A stretch of 27,242 bases of DNA, from the NCBI GenBank assembly GCA_012513515.1, contig JAAZCA010000007.1, forward strand, positions 1-27,242, given 5' to 3'. Under the pieces are notes generated by a model. That model made no database searches. It was not told the DNA's origin and saw only the letters and a list, made by a program, of their open reading frames with translations. Position 1 is the first letter of the stretch; every line of letters starts with the position of its first letter. Made by a program: the position numbers and the translations under genes. Positions 15,122-23,973 of the stretch are shown piece by piece. Source of the stretch: Myxococcales bacterium (GTDB taxonomy: Bacteria > UBA10199 > 2-02-FULL-44-16 > JAAZCA01).

Positions 15122-15919
15122 TCATGACGTCTGGTAACTTACTATCAACCTCCCCGGCTCATTAGCCAGTATGTATGTGATCCGCCCTGTCCGTTTCATC
15201 ACGGCATCACCCATCCTTTCGAGTTTTGCCATCTGTTCTTCGAAGGCGGCGTGTCCGAAGAGAATCTGCATCGGAGAATTTTCAGTCACTACCGATATCC
15301 CCTTGATCTCGTCATAGTTTACCTCCGAAACTCCAAATTTGGACCCCATCGCGGAGGACTCGAACGTTTGAAGAAGTCCGAGCATCCGCAAAAGGGCCTC
15401 TTCATGAACGGCATCCATACGTCCGTTCTCGTCTACGATCAAGCCGGTAAAAACCGGATAGTTTTTGTGGTCACCTTCCTCCAGGGGTTTGAAGACTTCT
15501 CCATACTCATCGACCATGAATATAGTTTCTCCGGACACGAGGGCCCTAGGGTTATGCTCCTCTACGAATATATAGAGCGTATCCGGGAGCCCCCTTCTGA
15601 CAGCTGCATTTCTAACCCATGGATTTTCACGAAGCCTCTCGTGTATCACTTCCATCGAAATCCAAAACATATTATCGCCTCTGGAAAGCTGCGATATCGA
15701 AACTATTTCACCCGAGGAGAGGTGTTTGAATTTTCCCTCTACTACTACGTTGTCTATAGCAAAGGTATCTCCGAAACAGACCAACCTGTACAACCCATAG
15801 AGGGAGGCAAGGCCAGCCATTACGATCGCAAGCGATATGAGAATGCGCTCGAGTTGACGCAGTCGGCGCACCCACTGCCTGCGCTTCTTTACCGTCTGCC
15901 TTTGTTTGAATATACTCAT
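15122..15919 (-). CDS. ftsQ: Cell division protein FtsQ (POTRA domain)
   Basis: A 265-residue bitopic membrane protein. A basic cytoplasmic N-terminus (KQRQTVKKRRQWVRRLR) leads into one membrane segment at about 26-46. A POTRA domain follows at about 53-121: FAIDNVVVEGKFKHLS, then ENPWVRNAAVRRGLPDTL and VEEHNPRA, which are the family's most conserved parts. FtsQ links the early and late divisome through FtsB and FtsL in the periplasm. It begins 13 bases after ddl and precedes ftsA, the usual dcw position. The protein is poorly conserved in general, so topology, POTRA motif and synteny are the main evidence. Confidence 0.94.
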   Translation of the reverse strand: MSIFKQRQTVKKRRQWVRRLRQLERILISLAIVMAGLASLYGLYRLVCFGDTFAIDNVVVEGKFKHLSSGEIVSISQLSRGDNMFWISMEVIHERLRENPWVRNAAVRRGLPDTLYIFVEEHNPRALVSGETIFMVDEYGEVFKPLEEGDHKNYPVFTGLIVDENGRMDAVHEEALLRMLGLLQTFESSAMGSKFGVSEVNYDEIKGISVVTENSPMQILFGHAAFEEQMAKLERMGDAVMKRTGRITYILANEPGRLIVSYQTS

Positions 15920-15932
15920 CCAAATTTCCCCA

Positions 15933-16880
15933 TCAAACTGTAATTTTCAGCGAAGCGCTTTCCAAAAGCTCCTCGCATACGTCACCAAAAGAAAACCCGG
16001 AATAAGCCGCAGCCTTTGGAACGAGGCTAAGCTCGGTCATGCCAGGAATCGTATTTATCTCGAGGAAATATGCCTTGCCTTCCGTATCTATTATATAGTC
16101 GGCGCGCGCAGTACCGCGACATTCTATCGCCGAGTATATCTTCTCGCTCCAACCCTGTATCTGCTTCGCACATTCACGCGATATCCTCGCAGGAACTATG
16201 TACTCGGTCATGCCCTTTGTGTATTTTGAGGCAAAATCGTAAAATCCACATTTAGGTTCTATCTCGAGAGGTTCGAGCGCCTTCCCGTTCAAAACTCCCA
16301 CGGTAACCTCAATTCCTTTCACATACGATTCTACCAATATTTTGTCGTCGGAAACAGAGGCCGTGCCTATCGCGCCTTTGAGCTCTTCATGCGAATTCAC
16401 TATGGTGACATTTATGGTGGATCCCTCGCGCGACGGCTTTACTATTACTGGAAGAGGGATATTGAGCGAAGATACGAATTCGTCCAGGTCATCGTTTCCG
16501 GCCCTGAACAAAGCATGCCCCGGCGTTCTGATTCCGAGTCTCGATGCGAGCATGTTGCAAACATCCTTGTCCATTCCCACCGAAGAAGCCAACACTCCTC
16601 CGCCGGTGTAGGGAATCTTTAGCATCTCGAGAAGTCCCTGAACGGCACCATCTTCGCCGTACTTGCCATGAAGAGCTATCAGCACGGCGTCCGGCCTGAT
16701 ATTTCTCAGGGCATCGACCAGGTCGAAACCGTCAACTAGATCGAGTTCGGAAACATCGTATCCAATCCCCTTTAGGGAATTGGCTATCGCCGCGCCCGTC
16801 CTCAGAGATATCTCGCGCTCCCTGGAGATACCGCCCTTCAAGACGACTATTTTTTTATCTTTCCATCTTCGGCTGCTCAT
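15933..16880 (-). CDS. ddl: D-alanine--D-alanine ligase
   Basis: A 315-residue ATP-grasp enzyme joining two D-alanines for the peptidoglycan stem peptide. KIVVLKGGISREREISLRTG (near residue 10) is the family's N-terminal signature, LIALHGKYGEDGAVQGLLE gives the conserved HGxxGEDG, and FLEINTIPGMTELSLVP near the C-terminus supplies the Mg-binding Glu and Asn. The ATG at 16880 is preceded by GGAG with a 5-base gap; the longer open frame starts at a TTG inside murB and is unlikely. The ribosome binding site touches the murB stop, so the two are probably coupled. Confidence 0.96.
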   Translation of the reverse strand: MSSRRWKDKKIVVLKGGISREREISLRTGAAIANSLKGIGYDVSELDLVDGFDLVDALRNIRPDAVLIALHGKYGEDGAVQGLLEMLKIPYTGGGVLASSVGMDKDVCNMLASRLGIRTPGHALFRAGNDDLDEFVSSLNIPLPVIVKPSREGSTINVTIVNSHEELKGAIGTASVSDDKILVESYVKGIEVTVGVLNGKALEPLEIEPKCGFYDFASKYTKGMTEYIVPARISRECAKQIQGWSEKIYSAIECRGTARADYIIDTEGKAYFLEINTIPGMTELSLVPKAAAYSGFSFGDVCEELLESASLKITV

Positions 16881-16890
16881 ACTCTCTCCG

Positions 16891-18048
16891 TCATTCCACC
16901 TTTCCAAAAAGCCTTATCCTCGTCGCGAGGGCTATGCCGCTATCCTGTCTCACCCTGTCGCGGATCAGATTCATTATGACCCTGACATCCTTCGCGGTGG
17001 CGCCCCCCTCGTTTATTATCGAATTGGCGTCTATCGGCGACACCCTGGCTTTGCCTATCCTTACACCCCGCAGTCCCGAATCTTCCACAAGCTCCCTGGC
17101 AAGCATTCTGCCCTGATCCTCAAAAACATGGAATATGTACCCTGTAGAACCGGAAGCTACTTCTGCATGCCTCTTTTCTATCTCATCAACTCTTTTGGCT
17201 ATCTCGGCGATATCCCCTTTGCTCATCTTGAATAGAACCTTCGTTATACATGATGTTGAAGGTATTTTCACTCTCAAATCGGAATCAGCCTGTTTGTTTT
17301 TTATCGTAAGCTCCCTCTGTTCCTTGTTGATGATCGTAGTTTCAACCACGCTCTTGGAAATCTTATCCCCGTTGGAGAGGCTGACGTCGCTTGAAACGCA
17401 TCCGCCTACCGTTCCTTCGTAAAGCAACAGGTCTTCCAGACCGAAAAATCCTTTCTCCACGCAAAACCCAATCAACTTTCTGACGCTGGTCGCCGCCCCG
17501 GCTAAAATCAAAACTTCGTTCTCTGATTCAGAGACGAGCTCGACAGAGTCGAACTGTTCAGCAAGCCGAATCAAGAGGCCCGAGACTCCACTCTCCCTGA
17601 CGATCGTCTTGCTGCAGCTTCCAATGAATGAATATTCGACATCGTTTTCAACCGCCCAGCGAATGACATCCTTGAGCGCGGCTGTATCGCATACCGAAAC
17701 GAGGGCCTCTGCAATTCCCGATGCGGCCATGGAAACTTCCACGGACATGTCACGGTCGAAGATAACGTTTCCAGGCGTCAAAAGATCTTCCAGCTCCGCC
17801 CTTTTCTCGCGCGAAAGCCTTATCTCCTCTTCCGACTGCCTTTCAAATCTAGCCCTTAGCCTTGGGCTGAACGACGCAAGGTCAAGCTCCTCGTAAAGGC
17901 CTTCGCTGTCTGCGTCACATTCCCTGCTCCCAGAAAGAGTATCAAGTCCTCCTTCCTGCACCATGGGGATAGCGTCGCCAGAACCTCTTCCGTCGTCGGC
18001 GCAAACGCTATCATTTTCTTCGGATACCTCTTGCAAACGTCTTTCCAT
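16891..18048 (-). CDS. murB: MurB-like protein, apparently catalytically degenerate
   Basis: It occupies the murB position between murC and ddl and keeps the MurB outline: GNVIFDRDMS (93-102), a GTVGG (212-216), and a C-terminal VRIGKARVSPIDANSIINEGGATAKDV (first 20 of it at 329-348). Aligned by eye with active type II MurB (for example S. aureus), the catalytic Arg of YRxS falls on Ala254, the Ser of CGSxF on Tyr304 and the Glu of LxxEVR on Arg377. The FAD motif GxGSN reads GSCSK (143-147) and the NxGAYG loop is lost. It is therefore probably not a working UDP-MurNAc dehydrogenase; a structural or regulatory role is possible. The ATG at 18048 has a strong GGGGAG site but overlaps murC by 193 bases; other ATGs are 17964 and 17748, neither with a site. 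Confidence 0.75.
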   Translation of the reverse strand: MERRLQEVSEENDSVCADDGRGSGDAIPMVQEGGLDTLSGSRECDADSEGLYEELDLASFSPRLRARFERQSEEEIRLSREKRAELEDLLTPGNVIFDRDMSVEVSMAASGIAEALVSVCDTAALKDVIRWAVENDVEYSFIGSCSKTIVRESGVSGLLIRLAEQFDSVELVSESENEVLILAGAATSVRKLIGFCVEKGFFGLEDLLLYEGTVGGCVSSDVSLSNGDKISKSVVETTIINKEQRELTIKNKQADSDLRVKIPSTSCITKVLFKMSKGDIAEIAKRVDEIEKRHAEVASGSTGYIFHVFEDQGRMLARELVEDSGLRGVRIGKARVSPIDANSIINEGGATAKDVRVIMNLIRDRVRQDSGIALATRIRLFGKVE

Positions 18049-19244
18049 AGCTTCTCCCCTGTGTAGGATTTAATCGGTTTTTCTCCCGCTGAATAGACCT
18101 CCATTATTACCGCTGCGTCAGCGTCTCTAAGCACATCTATAAATTCTTCGTAATGATTCGAAAGTCGGGAAAACCTGTGTGGCTGCATAACAGCCACGAT
18201 CCGCCTGCCCGGCCAGCCCTTCCTCGCAGCTGCTAGAGTCGCGCCTATCTCCACAGGATGATGAGCGTAGTCGTCCACAATTATAGGACCGTCTTTGCAT
18301 AAAATTTCAAAGCGCCTCTTCACTCCGCTGAAACCTCCAAGCGCCGACTTGATCGCTTTAAATGGAATGTCCAGATATCTCGCCACAGCTATGGCAGCCA
18401 GTGAATTCATGACCTGGTGCTCACCGGTCATTCTCATCTTCACCCTTCCGAGCTTGCTCCCTCTACAACAGACGTTGAAAGTGACGCACTCTCCTGTCTG
18501 GGATATCTCATCTGCGGTGTAATCGGCATTCTTTCCGCCGTAAGTAATGCAGGTGCGCGTCACTTCGGAGAGCATCTTTCTGACGACAGGATGCGCAGTG
18601 CAGGCCACCACAGCTCCGTAGAAAGGAACTTTATTGGAAAATTCCACAAAGGCGCTCCTGAGATCATCGAAATCGTCGTAATTCTCCATATGCTCCGGAT
18701 CGATGTTGGTCACAACTCCGATAGTGGGCGTGAGTTTCAGGAATGACCTGTCGGACTCGTCCGCTTCCGCAACCAGAAACTCCCCTCTTCCCAATTTGGC
18801 ACTAGACCTGAAGCTCCTTACCTTCCCTCCTATTATTACCGTAGGATCGAACCCAGCCTTGCTAAGGATGTATGCAACGAGGGATGTCGTAGAGGTCTTT
18901 CCATGCGTGCCCGCGATGGCTACACTGTATTTCATCCGCATGAGCTCGGAAAGCATTTCGGCCCTTGGCACGACCACTATCCCTCTGGCCTTGGCCTCAC
19001 GCACTTCAGCATTATCGGCGGATACGGCGGAGGAAACCACGACGACATGGGCGCCATCCACATTCTTTGTGCTATGCCCCCTGTATATCCGCGCACCAAG
19101 CCTCTTCAATCTCTTTGTTGTATCGCTCGGTTTAACATCGGAGCCGGTCACCCTATAGCCCAGGTTTATCAGAACCTCGGCTATTCCGCTCATTCCGATT
19201 CCGCCTATTCCGACGAAATGTATTTGCTGATATTTTCTAAACAT
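17856..19244 (-). CDS. murC: UDP-N-acetylmuramate--L-alanine ligase
   Basis: A 462-residue Mur ligase adding L-Ala to UDP-MurNAc. The N-terminal domain begins IHFVGIGGIGMSGIAEVL and VTGSDVKPSD, binding the UDP. The ATP loop is AGTHGKTSTTSL (about 110-121), followed by EADESDRSFL and NIDPEHMENYDDF of the central domain, and VDDYAHHP of the C-terminal domain. The end GAGNVTQTA corresponds to the usual GAGD motif, so the protein is complete and the overlap with the murB frame is not due to an extended MurC. It starts two bases after the murG stop. Confidence 0.97.
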   Translation of the reverse strand: MFRKYQQIHFVGIGGIGMSGIAEVLINLGYRVTGSDVKPSDTTKRLKRLGARIYRGHSTKNVDGAHVVVVSSAVSADNAEVREAKARGIVVVPRAEMLSELMRMKYSVAIAGTHGKTSTTSLVAYILSKAGFDPTVIIGGKVRSFRSSAKLGRGEFLVAEADESDRSFLKLTPTIGVVTNIDPEHMENYDDFDDLRSAFVEFSNKVPFYGAVVACTAHPVVRKMLSEVTRTCITYGGKNADYTADEISQTGECVTFNVCCRGSKLGRVKMRMTGEHQVMNSLAAIAVARYLDIPFKAIKSALGGFSGVKRRFEILCKDGPIIVDDYAHHPVEIGATLAAARKGWPGRRIVAVMQPHRFSRLSNHYEEFIDVLRDADAAVIMEVYSAGEKPIKSYTGEKLWKDVCKRYPKKMIAFAPTTEEVLATLSPWCRKEDLILFLGAGNVTQTAKAFTRSLTLRRSAQG

Positions 19245-19246
19245 CG

Positions 19247-20350
19247 TCAGTATCTCATTATCTCCAGTGATTTCTCCGCTATCCTTTGAGCCGCATTGCT
19301 AAACCCCAGCCTCTCTATTGCATCCCTCATTTCAATTAACTTCTCAGGCGTATTTACGAACTCCCTTATGATCATCGCAGCCTTGGCTCCCGAAAAATCG
19401 ACATTGTCGACGAGCATTGCGCCGCCGCAATCGGAAAGAAGCTTCGCATTTGCCCTCTGGTGGTCATCCGCAGCAAATGGATAAGGCACCAGCACGGATG
19501 GAAGGGAAAGGGCCGCCAGCTCGGCAATTGTTCCGGCCCCGGAGCGCGCTATGACGAGGTCGGCCTTCGCATAACATTCCCATATTTTGTCAGTAAAGAC
19601 GAAAGTCGATGCATCAATGCCGGCTGCTTTGTATTTATCTGCGAGTTCAATACTTGCCTTGGCGTTTCCAGTCTGATGTATGATTCGGATTCTACCGCTC
19701 ACGTCCTTCATAAGAGGTATGGCTTCCATCATCGACTCATTCAATCGCATCGCCCCCTGCGAACCGCCAAATATGAACACGTTGAGTTTTCCATCTTCAT
19801 TGAATGACATCCTCTTTGCAGCGATTACATCTCTTCTCACAGGTATCCCATATTTTATCGTCTTAGCATCGCTGAAATACGAGGAAGCCTGATTAAAACC
19901 CGTGAATATCAATCTGGCAAAACGCCCGAGTAGCCTGTTTGCCAACCCCGGAACGGCATTGGGCTCGACGAGCACTATTGGAATGCCAAAAACCCATGAA
20001 GCCAAGCCAACCGGCACCGAAGCATATCCGCCTATGCAAACCAATAGCGACGGCCTCTCGGAGAGCAGAAGCCTCATGGCGGAAACTATCGAAATGGGCA
20101 GATGTAAAAGCGTCATGAGCTTCGCCGCTGCACCGGCTCCCTTGAAACTCGAACTCTTCATTATAGATAGTTTCCATCCGAGCGCGGGAATAGTTTTTTC
20201 TTCTATTCCACGATCAGTGCCAACGAAGCTGATCGATATCTCAGGAAGGCATAGCTTCATGCCCTCTGCAATAGCTACAGCCGGAAATATATGCCCGCCT
20301 GTGCCGCCAGCCGCTATCATGACGCTGTTTTTGCCAGTCTTAATCTTCAC
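19247..20350 (-). CDS. murG: UDP-GlcNAc transferase MurG (lipid II synthesis)
   Basis: A 367-residue GT-B glycosyltransferase that adds GlcNAc to lipid I on the inner face of the membrane. The first glycine loop GGTGGHIFPAVAIA (15-28) and the donor-binding region RSGAGTIAELAALSLPSVLVPYPFA, with a following DDHQ-x-NA, are family hallmarks. The start codon is GTG at 20350, whose first bases overlap the ftsW stop (GTGA, 20347-20350). Coupling with ftsW and murC fits its job between MraY and the flippase/polymerase step. Confidence 0.97.
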   Translation of the reverse strand: MKIKTGKNSVMIAAGGTGGHIFPAVAIAEGMKLCLPEISISFVGTDRGIEEKTIPALGWKLSIMKSSSFKGAGAAAKLMTLLHLPISIVSAMRLLLSERPSLLVCIGGYASVPVGLASWVFGIPIVLVEPNAVPGLANRLLGRFARLIFTGFNQASSYFSDAKTIKYGIPVRRDVIAAKRMSFNEDGKLNVFIFGGSQGAMRLNESMMEAIPLMKDVSGRIRIIHQTGNAKASIELADKYKAAGIDASTFVFTDKIWECYAKADLVIARSGAGTIAELAALSLPSVLVPYPFAADDHQRANAKLLSDCGGAMLVDNVDFSGAKAAMIIREFVNTPEKLIEMRDAIERLGFSNAAQRIAEKSLEIMRY

Positions 20351-21474
20351 AAAGTCCCCTGCACTCTTTTATATGTCGATATATTGAGCAATATCCCAAC
20401 CGCCGCGAGAGATACTACGAGCGATGACCCTCCATAGCTTACGAAGGGAAGGGTCAGCCCTTTGGTAGGGAGAAGTCCCATCACGACGCCCATGTTCAAA
20501 AGAGCCTCCATCCCTATTAGCAGCGTACATCCAACGGCGATATATCTGCCGAAAAGATCGGGCGCGTTTAAGGATATCCTCAGGCCTCTGTAACAAAAGA
20601 AGCAGAAGAGTGCTATCACCACCGAAATTCCGAGTATGCCGAGTTCTTCACCTATCACTGAAAATATAAAATCCGTATGAGCCTCGGGGAGATAAAAGAG
20701 CTTCTGCTGGCCCTGACCAAGTCCCTTGCCCAGCCAGCCTCCCTGATTGAAAGCGACAAAAGACTGGATGATCTGAAAGCCGGACCCATATTGATCGCTC
20801 CATGGATTCATGAATGATAGTATGCGTTGTTTTCTGTAATCCGATCCTGAAACCAGCATGAAGATAAGCGGCAGCATAGCCACAAACATACCCACCAGAT
20901 ATTTCACTTTCACCCCGGCAACGAACATCATGAACCATGTTATTATGGCTATCGTCATCGCTGATCCAAAATCCTTCTGCATCAGTACGAAGGCCGCGAC
21001 CACGCCCATGAATACGATATGAGGCAAAAAACCCACGGCAAAGCTGGATATTTTTTTACTCTTTTTCTCCAGAGAATACGCCAGGAAGATTATCATGGCC
21101 ACTTTTGCAGCTTCCGACGGTTGAAATCTTATTCCGGCCAGGTTTATCCATCTTGTCGCTCCGCCTATCGTTTTTCCAACTCCCGGGATGAATACGGATC
21201 CAACGAGCAGTATAGCTACTAACAATATCGGATACACTACACGCCTGTAGTGAACATAGGATATCTTCATCGTAGCGGCCATCGCAGCAAAGCCGAGCGA
21301 GGCGAAGAGCAGCGATCTTTTAAGATAGTAATAGCTATCGCTGTAGGTGTCTTCGGAAAGAACGGCACTGGCGCTGTAATTCATAGTGATTCCTATTCCA
21401 ACCAGGAATATCACACAGAAAAGCAGCGCTGAATCCATATGGACTCTTTGGTAATCAGACCTTACGTCGTTCAC
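20347..21474 (-). CDS. ftsW: Peptidoglycan glycosyltransferase FtsW (SEDS family)
   Basis: A 375-residue polytopic membrane protein with about ten hydrophobic segments. SEDS hallmarks include the loop after GVGKTIGGATRWINLAGIRFQPSE, whose WI-x3-G-x3-QPSE motif is diagnostic, AHTDFIFSVIGEELG, and the C-terminal KGLTLPFVSYGGSSL. It polymerises lipid II at the septum with its partner FtsI, which is the first gene seen in this cluster. The start is GTG at 21474, with AAGGAG about 9 bases upstream. It lies 19 bases after murD. Confidence 0.96.
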   Translation of the reverse strand: MNDVRSDYQRVHMDSALLFCVIFLVGIGITMNYSASAVLSEDTYSDSYYYLKRSLLFASLGFAAMAATMKISYVHYRRVVYPILLVAILLVGSVFIPGVGKTIGGATRWINLAGIRFQPSEAAKVAMIIFLAYSLEKKSKKISSFAVGFLPHIVFMGVVAAFVLMQKDFGSAMTIAIITWFMMFVAGVKVKYLVGMFVAMLPLIFMLVSGSDYRKQRILSFMNPWSDQYGSGFQIIQSFVAFNQGGWLGKGLGQGQQKLFYLPEAHTDFIFSVIGEELGILGISVVIALFCFFCYRGLRISLNAPDLFGRYIAVGCTLLIGMEALLNMGVVMGLLPTKGLTLPFVSYGGSSLVVSLAAVGILLNISTYKRVQGTL

Positions 21475-21493
21475 GCTCCAGCTCTCCTTTGTC

Positions 21494-22867
21494 CTATTTC
21501 TCGTCTGCTAGTTCCATAACGCACTTCGCGAACTGCTCACCGCGATCCGCGTAGTTCCTAAACATATCAAAACTGGCGCAAGCCGGAGACAGCAAAACAA
21601 CGTCTCCAGGTTCGGCCACTGATGCGGCAATCAAAACCGCCTCGCGCATCGATGAAGCCCTTGTGATATCCGCAATACCTTCGAAGATCCTCGACATCTC
21701 TTCACAGGATTCCCCTATGAGGACGAGTTTTTTCACCTTCTCTTCCACAAGCGAAGAGAGAGGGGAAAAATCCACACCTTTAGAGATCCCTCCTGCTATA
21801 AGTATTATGGGAGCATCCAGCGAACTTATCGCTTTCGCAACAGCCCCTATGTTGGTGCCTTTCGAGTCGTTGAAATACCTGACTCCGTCGAAATCGCGCA
21901 CGAGTTCCATCCTGTGAGGAAGGCCTTTGAAGCTCTTAAGCCCTTCGAGAAGCAAGTCGCTATCGGCGCCAAGAAGCTCGCACACAGTAAGCGCGGCGAG
22001 CATATTTTCCCTGTTATGAACCCCTTCGAGAGAGATCCCCTCCAAGGAATACTTTCTGGTGATTCCCCCTCCGGATGAAACCATCAGGGCTTCTCCGTCA
22101 AACCATGATGCGGCCGAACCTGATTTCAGATGTGATCCGCCCTCGGCATCGAATGGGATGAGCGAGCAGGTGGCGCCACGAACGATCCTGGATACGAGAG
22201 CGTCGCGCACGTTGTATATCCCAAATCCATCGGCCACTGTTCTCTTTACCAGAGTCCCTTTGCACTCAGCGTATTCCTCGAAAGAGGCATGTCTGTCGAG
22301 ATGATCCGGAGTTATATTGAGAAGCACAGATATTTTAGGGGCAAGCGACGGCGTCGTCTCTATCTGAAAACTCGAAACCTCCAGTATGACGGCGTCGGAC
22401 CTGTTGGCGTCATCCACCAAATCCAGGATTGGAGTGCCGATATTGCCAGCAACTACCCTGCGAATTCCGGAATTTTCAAGCAAATGCCCGATCAGTGAGG
22501 TCGTCGTCGTCTTTCCGTTGGTGCCCGTAACAGCGACTATCGGTCTGTCTATCCTACCGACCGCAAGCTCCATCTCTCCCACGACAGCCCCGCCTCGCCT
22601 GCAAATATCTTCGAGACCCTCAAGGCTAGGTGAAACCCCGGGGCTTATTACTGCCATGTCAGAGGAAGATATTACAGCGGGATCATTTCCGCCAAATCTG
22701 AGAGAGACACCGACATCCTTCAGAGAGAGAATTGCATTTTCCATCTCCGCCTGGGGTTTGCTGTCCAGGGCAGTTACCACTGCCCCTTCGCGCGCGAGAA
22801 AACGCGCGGCAGCGATCCCGGATTTTCCGAGGCCCACGACGACAATTTTTTTACCCCTGAAGTTCAT
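21494..22867 (-). CDS. murD: UDP-N-acetylmuramoyl-L-alanine--D-glutamate ligase
   Basis: A 457-residue Mur ligase that adds D-Glu to UDP-MurNAc-L-Ala. KKIVVVGLGKSGIAAARFL forms the N-terminal UDP-binding domain; the ATP loop is VTGTNGKTTTTSLIGHLL; NITPDHLDRH and FNDSKGTN are typical of MurD. The ATG at 22867 is chosen over the in-frame GTG two codons upstream because it gives the usual MNFRGKK start with AGG at 6-base spacing. Spacing to mraY is 16 bases. Confidence 0.96.
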   Translation of the reverse strand: MNFRGKKIVVVGLGKSGIAAARFLAREGAVVTALDSKPQAEMENAILSLKDVGVSLRFGGNDPAVISSSDMAVISPGVSPSLEGLEDICRRGGAVVGEMELAVGRIDRPIVAVTGTNGKTTTTSLIGHLLENSGIRRVVAGNIGTPILDLVDDANRSDAVILEVSSFQIETTPSLAPKISVLLNITPDHLDRHASFEEYAECKGTLVKRTVADGFGIYNVRDALVSRIVRGATCSLIPFDAEGGSHLKSGSAASWFDGEALMVSSGGGITRKYSLEGISLEGVHNRENMLAALTVCELLGADSDLLLEGLKSFKGLPHRMELVRDFDGVRYFNDSKGTNIGAVAKAISSLDAPIILIAGGISKGVDFSPLSSLVEEKVKKLVLIGESCEEMSRIFEGIADITRASSMREAVLIAASVAEPGDVVLLSPACASFDMFRNYADRGEQFAKCVMELADEK

Positions 22868-22883
22868 CCGCACCCTTTTAAAA

Positions 22884-23960
22884 TCACCTTATTTTGAGCG
22901 TGGCCAAACTGACCAGCGCCAATATTATCGATATTATCCAAAACCTGACTATCACCTTCGACTCGGACCACCCCTTGAGTTCAAAATGGTGGTGAATCGG
23001 AGCCATTCTGAAAATCCTTCTTCCTGTGAGTTTGAACGATATCACCTGAGTTATGACCGATATCGTTTCCAGGACGAAGATTCCGCCTATCACTATCAGT
23101 AGAATTTCATTTTTGGTGACCACGGCTACGTATCCAAGCAGGGCGCCCATCGGGATGGAGCCTACATCCCCCATAAATATTGAAGCAGGGTGTGCGTTGA
23201 ACCACAGAAACCCTATACACGCTCCGACGCACGCGCCACATAGCACCGAAAGTTCTCCGCTTCCGGGCACGAACTGGACTGTCAGATATCTGGCGATCGC
23301 GGCATGCCCTGCGACGTAAGCCAAAACTGCATAGGCCAAAAACGCAACCATAGCCGGGACGCTTACGAGCCCATCGAGACCATCCGTAAGGTTCACGGCG
23401 TTTGATGCTCCCACAATGACGAGGGCCGCGAACGGAATGTAGAACCATCCCAGATCGGGCTGGAGTCCTTTGAAAAATGGTACCACTAAATTTCTATCCA
23501 TCCCCATAACATCGAAAAGAACCATGACGGCAAAGGTGGCAAAAATTAGCTGAAGCGGAAATTTCCATCTGGCACGAAGCCCCTTGGCATCCCTAAGTAT
23601 CACCTTCCTGTAGTCGTCTATAAAACCTATCACACCGAATATTATGATTATGGCCGAAGCGAGAATAATGAAGGGATCTAAAAATTTGGACCACAGCAGT
23701 ATCGAGGCAAAAACCGATATCCATATCAGTATGCCTCCCATCGTAGGCGTTCCCCTTTTGTCCATATGGGTAACTGGACCGTCGTCCCTGACGGTCTGCC
23801 AAAACTGCTTTTTGGCGAGAAAGCGAATGAACGGCTTCCCGAAAACGAAGTAGATAAACATCGCCGTAAACGCGGCCATCAACGTCCTGAAGGTGATATA
23901 CCTTATGACGTTAAAACCTACGAACCTGTCGTACAGCGGATATAAAAGATAATATAGCAT
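22884..23960 (-). CDS. mraY: Phospho-N-acetylmuramoyl-pentapeptide transferase MraY
   Basis: A 358-residue integral membrane enzyme making lipid I from UDP-MurNAc-pentapeptide and undecaprenyl phosphate. About ten transmembrane segments are evident. Catalytic motifs are GFIDDYRKV (Asp-Asp pair), NLTDGLDGL, FMGDVGSIPMGALLG and the HHHFELKGWSE loop that binds the nucleotide. DKRGTPTMGG near residue 70 is the family signature. It sits between murF and murD with 13- and 16-base gaps. Confidence 0.98.
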   Translation of the reverse strand: MLYYLLYPLYDRFVGFNVIRYITFRTLMAAFTAMFIYFVFGKPFIRFLAKKQFWQTVRDDGPVTHMDKRGTPTMGGILIWISVFASILLWSKFLDPFIILASAIIIIFGVIGFIDDYRKVILRDAKGLRARWKFPLQLIFATFAVMVLFDVMGMDRNLVVPFFKGLQPDLGWFYIPFAALVIVGASNAVNLTDGLDGLVSVPAMVAFLAYAVLAYVAGHAAIARYLTVQFVPGSGELSVLCGACVGACIGFLWFNAHPASIFMGDVGSIPMGALLGYVAVVTKNEILLIVIGGIFVLETISVITQVISFKLTGRRIFRMAPIHHHFELKGWSESKVIVRFWIISIILALVSLATLKIR

Positions 23961-23973
23961 CCCCTGCCGCTCC

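Noticed and set aside
16891-17748. Reading murB as a simple pseudogene.
   Set aside because: There is no frameshift or internal stop, the fold motifs are retained and it is spaced normally against ddl, so a maintained pseudoenzyme is a better description than a decaying gene.
22386-23102. A 238-codon plus-strand frame opposite murD and mraY.
   Set aside because: It crosses the murD/mraY junction on the opposite strand and shows only shadow composition.
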